Shown here one piece after another: positions 1-5,397 of a stretch of 7,171 nucleotides of DNA (positions are counted from its first letter, which is position 1; each line of letters begins with the position of its first letter). Below the pieces are notes generated by a model, which saw only the letters and a program-made list of their open reading frames with translations, ran no database searches and was not told the origin of the DNA. A program made the position numbers and the translations under genes. Source of the stretch: Clostridia bacterium (lineage in GTDB: Bacteria; Bacillota_A; Clostridia; Oscillospirales; CAG-272); contig JAGBRZ010000203.1 in assembly GCA_017632155.1 (NCBI GenBank), positions 1 through 7,171 of the forward strand. Direction: 5' to 3'.

Positions 1-13
1 AGCCTCGAGCTGC

Positions 14-93
14 CTGTTAAGTATAAGTCGTCGCTGAACCAAGAACAAGAAGCACAGACAACAGAAAAACCGAGGCGAATACTGGGCTCGAAC
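14..93 (+). repeat. RNA module A (imperfect direct repeat, copy 1)
   Basis: This is the first of two related blocks inside the structured RNA. It starts with CTGTTAAGTATA (14-25), followed by AACAAGAAGC (44-53), GAGGCGA (72-78) and GGGCTC then GAAC (84-93). The same motifs occur in the same order in copy 2 at 247-315. The GAGGCGA-to-GGGCTC offset is 12 nt in both copies. Copy 1 carries about 12 extra A-rich bases before GAGGCGA. In both copies the GAGGCGA element pairs with a downstream CGCC-containing strand. Confidence 0.6.
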
Positions 94-246
94 AAAGGAA
101 GTGCGAAAATATAGAAGACAACCTGGATTAACCCAGTTGCCGCCTATGGCGTCAACAGCACATATTCTCTTGAGGTCCACTGGACCTCATGCCGCAAGCG
201 GCAGCGAGAATAAGCGGTCAGGCTTGCGGCTGAAGCCGCAAACAGA

Positions 247-315
247 CTGTTAAGTATAGGTTGTAGTTGGTTCGAGCCTAACAAAAGAAGCTGAGGCGAT
301 TGCCGGGCTCAGAAC
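247..315 (+). repeat. RNA module B (imperfect direct repeat, copy 2)
   Basis: This is the second copy of the RNA module. CTGTTAAGTATA (247-258) is identical to 14-25. It is followed by AACAAAAGAAGC (280-291), GAGGCGA (293-299) and GGGCTC then GAAC (305-315). In this copy GGCGAT 295-300 and GAACCAC 312-318 pair with a continuous 3' strand at 393-405. That leaves 301-311, with GGGCTC, as an 11-nt bulge that could pair with GAGCC at 274-278 in a pseudoknot. Confidence 0.6.
266..282 (+). other. T-loop hairpin resembling a tRNA T-arm, inside the structured RNA
   Basis: A 5-bp stem GTTGG/CTAAC (266-270 with 278-282, one G-U pair) encloses the 7-nt loop TTCGAGC (271-277), which matches the tRNA T-loop consensus UUCRANY. 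No anticodon stem, D-arm or acceptor stem can be drawn around it, so it is not a tRNA gene. T-loops are common tertiary-contact modules in large RNAs. The same bases could instead pair with 85-93. Confidence 0.5.
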
Positions 316-419
316 CACCGTTTGCGGATGGAGTGAGTGGTAAAATATAATTTGAACTACCGCAAACTTTGCTGTTTGCGGAGCAAACACCAGTGGTTCA
401 TCGCCATAAGATAGAAACG

Positions 420-459
420 AAAAAAGGCACCAAGGAATGAATTCCTTGGTGCCTTTTTT
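420..459 (+). terminator. Strong intrinsic terminator of the structured RNA
   Basis: A perfect 18-bp stem (left arm AAAAAAGGCACCAAGGAA 420-437, right arm 442-459) has a TGAA tetraloop at 438-441. The A-run on one side and T-run on the other make it a rho-independent terminator in either direction. It lies 14 nt after the last RNA helix (400-405), so it most likely ends the plus-strand RNA. It could also stop minus-strand read-through from the recombinase genes. Confidence 0.9.
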
Positions 460-624
460 GTCTAATCAAGACGGAAAGACTATTGCCGAAAAAGCCTTAT
501 TTTACAAGGGTTTTGGGCATTTTTGATGTTGTAAATTCCGTTTTGTCCTGCTCGTTTTCGAACCACCGACCTCTATGTAATTTATCAAGATTTTCCGTAA
601 CATTAACATTTGATGTTGATATAT
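460..624. other. Non-coding spacer between RNA terminator and recombinase end
   Basis: No credible gene is seen here. The spacer holds a split inverted repeat and one copy of the attachment-like repeat. ACGGAA 471-476 and TTTACAA 501-507 are complementary to the adjacent 3' arms TTCCGT 536-541 and TTGTAAA 529-535, with 24 nt inserted on the left side only. The rest is AT-rich. As the zone just outside the recombinase genes it is where an element boundary would be expected, but no exact boundary can be read from one end. Confidence 0.5.
547..577. repeat. Attachment-like imperfect repeat, distal copy
   Basis: The block CCTGCT-2 nt-TTTTCGAACCA followed by ACC and CTATG recurs at 687-715 with few differences and a 2-nt gap. 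Read on the minus strand it gives GGTCGGTGGTTCGAA, which resembles the variable-loop to T-loop part of a tRNA gene, but the 3' T-stem strand does not pair. Being a near-duplicate of the sequence right at the end of the last recombinase gene, it is a candidate attachment-site relic or neighbouring element end. This is inference. Confidence 0.4.
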
Positions 625-680
625 AAAGAAATCACCTTCCATTTGAACACTAATGGTTCAGAATCGAAAGGTGATTCTTT
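625..680 (-). terminator. Terminator hairpin downstream of the recombinase operon
   Basis: AATCACCTT (630-638) pairs perfectly with AAGGTGATT (668-676), and the stem extends by four A-T/G-C pairs (625-628 with 677-680) past one bulged A. An inner hairpin TGAAC 644-648/GTTCA 656-660 lies inside. In the minus-strand transcript the stem is followed by a moderately U-rich tail. The plus-strand side has the better T-run, so it may work in both directions. It begins about 30 nt beyond the stop codon of the third recombinase. Confidence 0.6.
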
Positions 681-686
681 TTCTCC

Positions 687-715
687 CCTGCTATTTTTCG
701 AACCAACAACCTATG
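687..715. repeat. Attachment-like imperfect repeat, copy abutting the last recombinase gene
   Basis: This copy shares CCTGCT and TTTTCGAACCA, at identical spacing, with 547-577, and it runs into the stop codon of the third recombinase gene (711-713). Large serine recombinase genes usually sit next to one attachment site, so this is the expected place for an att core. Which of the two copies, if either, is the functional site cannot be decided without the other end of the element or an empty site. Confidence 0.4.
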
Positions 716-2342
716 CGGCAATTTGTTCTTCGATAGTCATTCCGCCCTTCAAAACAATCACAAGAGTTCCATCGGGCATTACACGGATACACTCAATGAG
801 CTTGCGTACAACGATCTCATTGTACTCCGAGAAATTGATCTCAGTATCAGAGAGAAACATCTTGATACTCTCAATCTCTTGGTTTACTTTTTCACTTGCT
901 TGTGTTTGGGTACGTGCCACTTCAAGCTGACTTCTCATCGCGCATAGTTGATCAGATATTTTCCGAATTTCAACTTCAAACTTTTCGGTATCTCCCTCAG
1001 TTCTCATGCTCATCGTAATCATATCTTCCATATCTTGCTTAAGGTCCTTGATTTTCTGCTCAATAACGTAAGCATCAAGAATGTTATCATCACCCGTTAC
1101 AGCATAAGACAGTCCGGACAAAATAAGCTCGGATACCTCATCGCGATATTCAAAAGCATTACGCAAGCCACTGCAAATAGCTTCTTGCAATTTTTCTTCA
1201 TCAATAGATACTGAATGCTTGCAATATTGAGTGCCGTGCTCGACTCGGTTAAGGCATCTCCAAACTCTTTTCTTTTCGCCCTTGATTACCCAAGTTTTTC
1301 TGCGATAAGGACTTCCGCACTCTCCACACACAAGAATTTCAGTAAGAGCGAATTTCCCACTATACTTTCCCTGCTCGGTAATGCTTAAATCCGATGTCTT
1401 TCTCTTGCTACTTCTTCGGGCGATTTCCGCTTGAACCAACTTAAAGGTTTCTTTTGAAATAATGGCAGGATGGTTATTGGTAATAAGATATTTAGCCATC
1501 TCACCGCGATTTTTCTTTACCTTTTTATTTATACAGTTCTCAATATACGTCTTTTGCAACAGCATATCACCCGCGAATCTCTCATTGCAAAGCATATCTT
1601 GAATGATCTGCTTGCTCCAAACGGATTTGCCTTTTTTTGTTTTAATACCGTTTGTTTCAAGATAAGATTTGATTTGATCGAGGCTTGCACCCTCAAGATA
1701 CATATTGAATATCTTTCTTACAACTTCAGCTTCTTCCGGGATTATTTCGGGTTCCCCATTTTCACCTCTCCTATACCCTAAAATGGTATATCGAAACGCG
1801 AAGGTACCTGACTTCATTCTTTGTTGAATACCCCAACGCACGTTCGCGCTGATATTTTCACTTTCTGCCTGCGCCATAACGCTATACAAACCGAGAAACA
1901 TTTCGTTTTCTGATTTCATCGAGTCAAGTGCTTGTTCTTCAAAGAAAACGCCTATGCCCATAGCCTTTAGCTTACGAACATATTTCAAACTGTCAACGGT
2001 ATTTCTTGCGAAACGAGCAACCGATTTGGTAAGGATAAAATCAATCTTTCCCTTTTCGCAATCACGAATCATTTTTTGAAAATTGGGGCGCTTATTTGCT
2101 TGAGTTCCGGTAATACCCTCATCAGCGTATATCCCTGCAAAACGCCATTTAGGATTTTTTGCAATGGCATCGGTGTAATAAGCCAACTGTGCTTCATAAC
2201 TGTCAAGCTGCTCATCACTATCGGTAGAGACTCGGCAATATGCAGCGACACGGAGCTGCCTATATTCATTTTCCCTGCTTACAAGTAGAGGATTTGCTTC
2301 AATTTTTGTTACTATCTTAGTCGATGGTATAGCTACTTGCAT
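711..2342 (-). CDS. Large serine recombinase (third of trio, complete)
   Basis: This 543-residue protein has full large-serine-recombinase architecture. The N-terminal resolvase domain (about 30-180) carries VAAYCRVSTDS with Arg37 and the nucleophile Ser39, YADEGITGT 72-80, KSVARFARN 106-114 and AESENISAN 159-167. A recombinase DNA-binding domain spans about 188-300. A zinc ribbon follows with Cys339, Cys342, Cys363 and Cys374, then a coiled-coil-like stretch (about 425-500) and a C-terminal strand region. The family cuts attP/attB or attL/attR through a phosphoserine intermediate to integrate or excise DNA. The ATG at 2342 has a GGGAGGAG site 7 nt upstream, inside the end of the preceding gene, and only 3 nt separate the two genes. 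It is the last gene of the operon, next to the presumed element end. Family is certain; the target site is unknown. Confidence 0.95.
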   Translation of the reverse strand: MQVAIPSTKIVTKIEANPLLVSRENEYRQLRVAAYCRVSTDSDEQLDSYEAQLAYYTDAIAKNPKWRFAGIYADEGITGTQANKRPNFQKMIRDCEKGKIDFILTKSVARFARNTVDSLKYVRKLKAMGIGVFFEEQALDSMKSENEMFLGLYSVMAQAESENISANVRWGIQQRMKSGTFAFRYTILGYRRGENGEPEIIPEEAEVVRKIFNMYLEGASLDQIKSYLETNGIKTKKGKSVWSKQIIQDMLCNERFAGDMLLQKTYIENCINKKVKKNRGEMAKYLITNNHPAIISKETFKLVQAEIARRSSKRKTSDLSITEQGKYSGKFALTEILVCGECGSPYRRKTWVIKGEKKRVWRCLNRVEHGTQYCKHSVSIDEEKLQEAICSGLRNAFEYRDEVSELILSGLSYAVTGDDNILDAYVIEQKIKDLKQDMEDMITMSMRTEGDTEKFEVEIRKISDQLCAMRSQLEVARTQTQASEKVNQEIESIKMFLSDTEINFSEYNEIVVRKLIECIRVMPDGTLVIVLKGGMTIEEQIAA

Positions 2343-2345
2343 TTG

Positions 2346-3197
2346 TTATCTCCTCCCGATTATCTTTCCTTGATTTATTAAAGTGATCGTGATACTTCCA
2401 TCTTTTTCTAAAGAAATGGTATCTACTATCTTTTCCATAAGCGGAAGAACCGCTTCATCCGTGGTCCATCTCTCCAAGCTTTCCTTAATATATACAGTGT
2501 GCGATTCGGATTTGTTTTCACTACAACATTCAAACTTCATTTCAACACACTGTAATATAAGCTTCTTTACCGCTTGGAACTGAACTTTGCTTTGATCCAT
2601 AAGGCGGTTTATTTCGTTGTTTTGGCGAACAATCGCCAAACTTGGATTATAGGTATCGACTTTACCTTCGTTTTCAACGCTTTTCGGATTGCTCTTGGCT
2701 TTAACAAAGGCATCTGTTATTGCATCGAATATTTCTTGATCCCCAATATAAATATCATTCTTACAGCCATTGGTACAAAACCACTTTTCTCTTTTGCTCC
2801 ACGTTGCGTGTCGATATAACTTCTTTCCGCACTGAGAACATACGATTGTATCCTTGAGATATTCCACCTCCGGGCTGTATTCCACCTTCTTTATTCCTTT
2901 TTGAGATTTAAGGTTATAGGCTCGTTCATAATCCTCATCGCTGACAATAGCGGGATAGCCGTCCTCGCCTATGTATTTTTTGTTTTCAATAATACGGGCA
3001 ATCATATTTTTGTTCCAAACGTTTTTCTCTTGATAAAAAATGACTCCACGCTCAGTAAGGTCATCCGCGATGGCTTTAAGGATTTCTCCCGCTCCGTAAC
3101 GCTGAAAGATCTCAACCACTACTCTTGCTTCTTCATCGTTGACAGTAAGAATACCGTTGACCATTTTATACCCATAGCTAATCATACGAAGTGCCAT
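2346..3197 (-). CDS. Serine recombinase paralogue lacking the catalytic domain (second of trio)
   Basis: This 283-residue protein starts where the catalytic domain of a full recombinase would end (ISYGYK at 6-11). It has a recombinase DNA-binding domain (about 5-95) and a zinc ribbon (Cys120, Cys123, Cys141, Cys145), then a helical C-terminus ending in the usual short strands. It has no resolvase domain and so no nucleophilic serine. It also lacks about 30 residues that both neighbours carry between YIGD and the AII motif. GGAGG is 7 nt before ATG 3197, and the start overlaps the previous stop as TGATG; a GTG at 3200 is an alternative start. The clean start, own ribosome site and intact frame argue for a maintained gene rather than a remnant. 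It may bind att DNA with its partners or set direction, but that role is inferred. Confidence 0.88.
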   Translation of the reverse strand: MALRMISYGYKMVNGILTVNDEEARVVVEIFQRYGAGEILKAIADDLTERGVIFYQEKNVWNKNMIARIIENKKYIGEDGYPAIVSDEDYERAYNLKSQKGIKKVEYSPEVEYLKDTIVCSQCGKKLYRHATWSKREKWFCTNGCKNDIYIGDQEIFDAITDAFVKAKSNPKSVENEGKVDTYNPSLAIVRQNNEINRLMDQSKVQFQAVKKLILQCVEMKFECCSENKSESHTVYIKESLERWTTDEAVLPLMEKIVDTISLEKDGSITITLINQGKIIGRR

Positions 3198-4744
3198 CAC
3201 TTCACCTCCATTCTTAATTGAAGCTCACCAAGCAAGCAGAATGTTATATCGCCATTTTGTTCTGCGTAAATCTTTGTCACAATAGAAGTAAAAAGTTCTT
3301 TGTCTATCTCCGATAACGTTTTCGGAGAATCATTCAGTATGCGCTTTAAGTGTCGAAGTTCCTCAATACACCGCTCATCTTCATCCTCAGACAGCAATTT
3401 GTTTCTTCTAACTCGAAGATCTTCTATCTGCTTTTTGATACTGTCCGTTTTCTCAAAGTAAGTTACGTCATCAATAATACCTTTGGTATGCAGCTTGGAG
3501 TACATTGAGTTTTGTTCACTCAAGCTTGCTATCTCACCGTCGATTTCTGCTACCTGTGAGTTCCCCATTGTGATCTTTGTCTTGAGATTTTGCAGTTGCG
3601 TTATTGTTTCGTCCAACAACACTTTTTCATTTTGACGAAAGCGATTATACATTTGGACAAAAGCTGAAAACACCTCTACATCTGAATAAGCACGGCTTTT
3701 ACAAGCTATACCGGAATTGCCTTTTTTACTGCAAACCCAAAACACTTCCTCTTTGCGGATCAGTTTTTTATACACCCAACCGCACTCTCTACATCGAATC
3801 TTTCCGCTTAAAAAGAGCTTTTCGCCCTTTCCCTCTTTCAAATACTTTTCTTCACGTCTGCGACGTAGCATTTGTGCAGCTTCGAAATCTTCCTTTAATA
3901 TAATGGCTTCGTGTGTATCTTCTGCGTAATACTTCGGGCGTTCACCTCTGTTTGGGCGATTTCGGAGTGGTAGCATAGGTGGCGTATATGTTTTTTGCAT
4001 CATGGTGTCCCCTATATATTTCTCGTTGGATAGAATATAGCGGATATGACACACCGCCCAAAACGGTTCCTCCATATCTCGGTTGAGTGTTGCCGCGATA
4101 GCGTTCATTCCTACTCCTGCTAAGTACCAAGCAAATATTTTCTTTACGATTTCCGCTTCTTCGGGACAAACTATCAGTTGCTTATCTATAAGGCGATAAC
4201 CGTATGGAGCACTCGTTGCAACAAACGTACCATCTTCCATCTTCATTCTATAAGATGTTGACATTCGTTTCGATGCCGAAATAGACTCTCCCTGCGCAAA
4301 TGCACTCTTTATATAAAGAATCATTTCAGAGTTCATATTTTTCGTGTCTATGTTATCGCTCTCAAAATAAACGCTAACTCCACACTCTGCCAAAACGCGA
4401 ACACTTTCAATGCACTCAAGCGAGTTTCTTGCAAATCTCTGAACGCTCTTTACAAGCACGCGGTCGATCTTACGATTTTGGCAATCCTTAAGCATCCGCT
4501 TAAATTCGTCTCGCTTATTTATACAAGTTCCCGTTATGCCTTCGTCGGCATATATATCTACAAAGACCATACTTTCATGATTTCGGATATAATCGCTATA
4601 ATAGCGCATCTGCGCAATAAATGAATTGATCTGATCCGAAGAATCTGTACTAACTCTGCAATATGCCGCAACTCTTAATTTGCGTTCAGCATTTGCACCA
4701 AGCGTTGGCTTTATAACTTTTACTTCTCTTGTTCCGTTATTCAT
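3197..4744 (-). CDS. Large serine recombinase (first of trio, complete)
   Basis: This 515-residue protein has a resolvase catalytic domain at about 23-175: VAAYCRVSTDS with Arg30 and nucleophile Ser32, YADEGITGT 65-73, and KSVQRFARN 99-107 with Arg103 and Arg106. A recombinase domain follows from PYGYR 180-184 to about 290, then a zinc ribbon (Cys318, Cys321, Cys338, Cys348), a long coiled-coil-like region (about 375-460) and C-terminal strands. The end of the catalytic domain reads GESISASKRM, two residues shorter there than in the third recombinase and less like the family pattern. ATG 4744 has AGGAGGT 6 nt upstream. The stop overlaps the start of the next gene, so the two are coupled. It probably works with the third recombinase, as two-recombinase systems such as CcrA/CcrB do; that pairing is inferred. 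Confidence 0.95.
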   Translation of the reverse strand: MNNGTREVKVIKPTLGANAERKLRVAAYCRVSTDSSDQINSFIAQMRYYSDYIRNHESMVFVDIYADEGITGTCINKRDEFKRMLKDCQNRKIDRVLVKSVQRFARNSLECIESVRVLAECGVSVYFESDNIDTKNMNSEMILYIKSAFAQGESISASKRMSTSYRMKMEDGTFVATSAPYGYRLIDKQLIVCPEEAEIVKKIFAWYLAGVGMNAIAATLNRDMEEPFWAVCHIRYILSNEKYIGDTMMQKTYTPPMLPLRNRPNRGERPKYYAEDTHEAIILKEDFEAAQMLRRRREEKYLKEGKGEKLFLSGKIRCRECGWVYKKLIRKEEVFWVCSKKGNSGIACKSRAYSDVEVFSAFVQMYNRFRQNEKVLLDETITQLQNLKTKITMGNSQVAEIDGEIASLSEQNSMYSKLHTKGIIDDVTYFEKTDSIKKQIEDLRVRRNKLLSEDEDERCIEELRHLKRILNDSPKTLSEIDKELFTSIVTKIYAEQNGDITFCLLGELQLRMEVK

Positions 4745-4772
4745 ACGGCTACCTCCTCTCTTTTGTACTATA

Positions 4773-4800
4773 ATTTTACTGATTTTTGAAAATCCCTCAA
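4773..4800 (-). promoter_or_regulatory. Candidate sigma-A promoter for the recombinase trio
   Basis: On the minus strand TTGAGG (4800-4795) and TAAAAT (4778-4773) are separated by 16 nt and lie in the 67-nt gap between the small SHOCT-like gene and the first recombinase. This is the largest gap between 711 and 4964. Hexamer matches are moderate, and transcription could equally read through from the upstream genes. Confidence 0.4.
4781..4794. promoter_or_regulatory. 14-bp palindrome in promoter spacer, possible operator
   Basis: GATTTT-TG-AAAATC is a perfect 6-bp inverted repeat with a 2-nt centre. It fills nearly the whole spacer between the proposed -35 and -10 boxes of the recombinase trio. 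A repressor or an element-encoded regulator bound here would block the promoter. AT-rich palindromes of this size do arise by chance, and the regulator is unknown. Confidence 0.3.
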
Positions 4801-4811
4801 GGATGCGATTT

Positions 4812-4964
4812 TTATGCGATTTCGATCACCGCACAATTTGTTTTTTCTGCATTTCTTTTGTTTAAGCGATCAAGTATCTTCCTATCTATTCCACGTTCTG
4901 CAAGCCTGCGAAGAACATCAAGGGATACAAGATAGATCATTTGATTTTTGCTTTGTTCACTCAT
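4812..4964 (-). CDS. Small SHOCT-like protein coupled to mazF
   Basis: This 50-residue protein (starts MSEQSKNQMI, ends CAVIEIA) is translated from an ATG immediately after the mazF stop codon (TAAATG), so its translation is probably coupled to mazF. The central part, LRRLAERGIDRKILDRLNKRNAEK (about residues 18-41, split here as LRRLAERGID and RKILDRLNKRNAEK), resembles the two-helix SHOCT-type motif. Small proteins of this kind often sit just upstream of large serine recombinases in Clostridia mobile elements. It has no signal peptide or membrane segment. Function is unknown. A role as MazF antitoxin is possible from position, but antitoxins usually precede the toxin and this one looks nothing like MazE. 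Confidence 0.72.
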   Translation of the reverse strand: MSEQSKNQMIYLVSLDVLRRLAERGIDRKILDRLNKRNAEKTNCAVIEIA

Positions 4965-5315
4965 TTACTCTACCCCCATACTGACCTTCAACGCTTGGTC
5001 AACAGCATCCATCGACTCTTTGCTTGCTCGTCCGACATATCGAGTAAGCCTTGTTTTGTCTACCGTCCTTACCTGCTCTGCAAGTGCAATAGAACTCATA
5101 GAAAGATCGCTGCTTTCGATCGGAATGTGGGTAGGCATATATTTTTTCTTTTGACAACGGCTTGTGATTGCAAGCACGATCACAGTAGGACTATGCGTAT
5201 TTCCTACGTTATTTTGAATGACCAACACGGGTCTCTCTCCACCCTGCTCCGACCCTACCACGGGGTCGAGGTCAGCGATGTAGATCTCACCGCGTCTGAT
5301 TTTTCTTTCCATCAT
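4965..5315 (-). CDS. mazF: MazF/PemK-family mRNA endoribonuclease toxin
   Basis: The 116-residue product is very close in length and sequence to Bacillus MazF (EndoA/NdoA). It has RRGEIYIADLDPVVGSEQGG at 7-26, then RPVLVIQN at 28-35 and SPTVIVLAITS at 42-52. By alignment with the Bacillus enzyme the catalytic pair is Arg28 and Thr51. Members cut single-stranded mRNA at short motifs (UACAU for the Bacillus enzyme), in the cytoplasm. GGAGG lies 7 nt before ATG 5315; a second ATG follows directly and is less well spaced. No MazE-like gene precedes it: the upstream neighbour is a ParB-like gene 115 nt away, and the next gene downstream is the coupled 50-residue protein. On a mobile element it may act in maintenance or defence, with an antitoxin elsewhere or of unrecognised type. 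Confidence 0.93.
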   Translation of the reverse strand: MMERKIRRGEIYIADLDPVVGSEQGGERPVLVIQNNVGNTHSPTVIVLAITSRCQKKKYMPTHIPIESSDLSMSSIALAEQVRTVDKTRLTRYVGRASKESMDAVDQALKVSMGVE

Positions 5316-5365
5316 CTGTGAACCTCCGTTATGTTTTACCGACTTTTTTATCGGCTATGTAATGC

Positions 5366-5397
5366 GAGAACCGCCCACGTTATTTTGGGCGGTTCTC
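5366..5397 (-). promoter_or_regulatory. Perfect 11-bp hairpin in the mazF leader
   Basis: GAGAACCGCCC (5366-5376) and GGGCGGTTCTC (5387-5397) form a perfect GC-rich stem with a 10-nt loop in the gap between the second ParB-like gene and mazF. No T-run follows directly on either strand, so it is not a typical terminator. In the mazF transcript it is followed by UACAU (5361-5357), a small CCGA/TCGG hairpin (5339-5354) and the ribosome site. It may protect a processed 3' end or attenuate read-through between the ParB-like genes and the toxin. Confidence 0.6.

Larger units (their letters stand above)
1..460 (+). ncRNA. Large structured non-coding RNA, 3' portion (5' end outside window)
   Basis: No plausible protein gene lies here, but the plus strand folds extensively. 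Visible helices: AGGCG 73-77 with CGCCT 141-145; ACTGGG 81-86 with CCCAGT 132-137; a three-way junction closed by ATTCTC 164-169 and GAGAAT 206-211, holding hairpins 171-189 (8 bp) and 190-203; TTGCGGC 224-230 with GCCGCAA 235-241; GGCGAT 295-300 with ATCGCC 400-405, stacked on GAACCAC 312-318 with GTGGTTC 393-399; GTTTGCGG 320-327 with CCGCAAAC 360-367; TTTGCT 368-373 with AGCAAA 382-387. Plus-strand sense is favoured by A-rich unpaired segments (41-70, 91-120), G-U pairs such as in 216-219/245-249, and the terminator at 420-459. It is reminiscent of the large ornate RNAs (ROOL, GOLLD) found in phages and mobile elements, but I cannot assign it to either. The promoter and 5' end are not in the window. 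Confidence 0.68.

Noticed and set aside
240..262. Group I intron P7-like sequence (ACAGACTGTTAAGTATAGG)
   Set aside because: The spacing between the two halves is far too short and the P/Q elements are missing; no catalytic core can be drawn.
242..290. Possible tRNA-Asn gene: CTGTTAA anticodon-like loop followed by a T-arm-like hairpin
   Set aside because: The bases flanking CTGTTAA (ACAGA and GTATA) do not pair, there are 12 rather than about 10 nt before the T-stem, and no D-arm or acceptor stem can be formed. Only the T-loop hairpin is supported.
1..420. CRISPR array, because of repeated short words such as GTTTGCGG and CTGTTAAGTATA
   Set aside because: The repeats are few, unevenly spaced and largely complementary to each other, which fits RNA helices and a module duplication rather than repeat-spacer units.
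610..930. Plus-strand open frame of about 106 codons starting in the terminator
   Set aside because: It starts within a hairpin, lacks a ribosome site and runs antisense through the C-terminus of the third recombinase, which is clearly the coding frame.
2346..3200. Middle recombinase as a pseudogene or frameshifted remnant of a full gene
   Set aside because: No catalytic-domain remnants lie upstream because the preceding gene is complete and overlaps its start. It has a strong ribosome site and an intact frame to a natural C-terminus.
4941..5321. Plus-strand open frame of about 126 codons opposite mazF
   Set aside because: It is wholly antisense to an unmistakable MazF, has no family resemblance and no convincing ribosome site.
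5366..5397. Hairpin before mazF as a standard rho-independent terminator
   Set aside because: No T-run follows the stem on either strand; the A-rich stretch in the mazF transcript is 18 nt or more away and inside another small hairpin.
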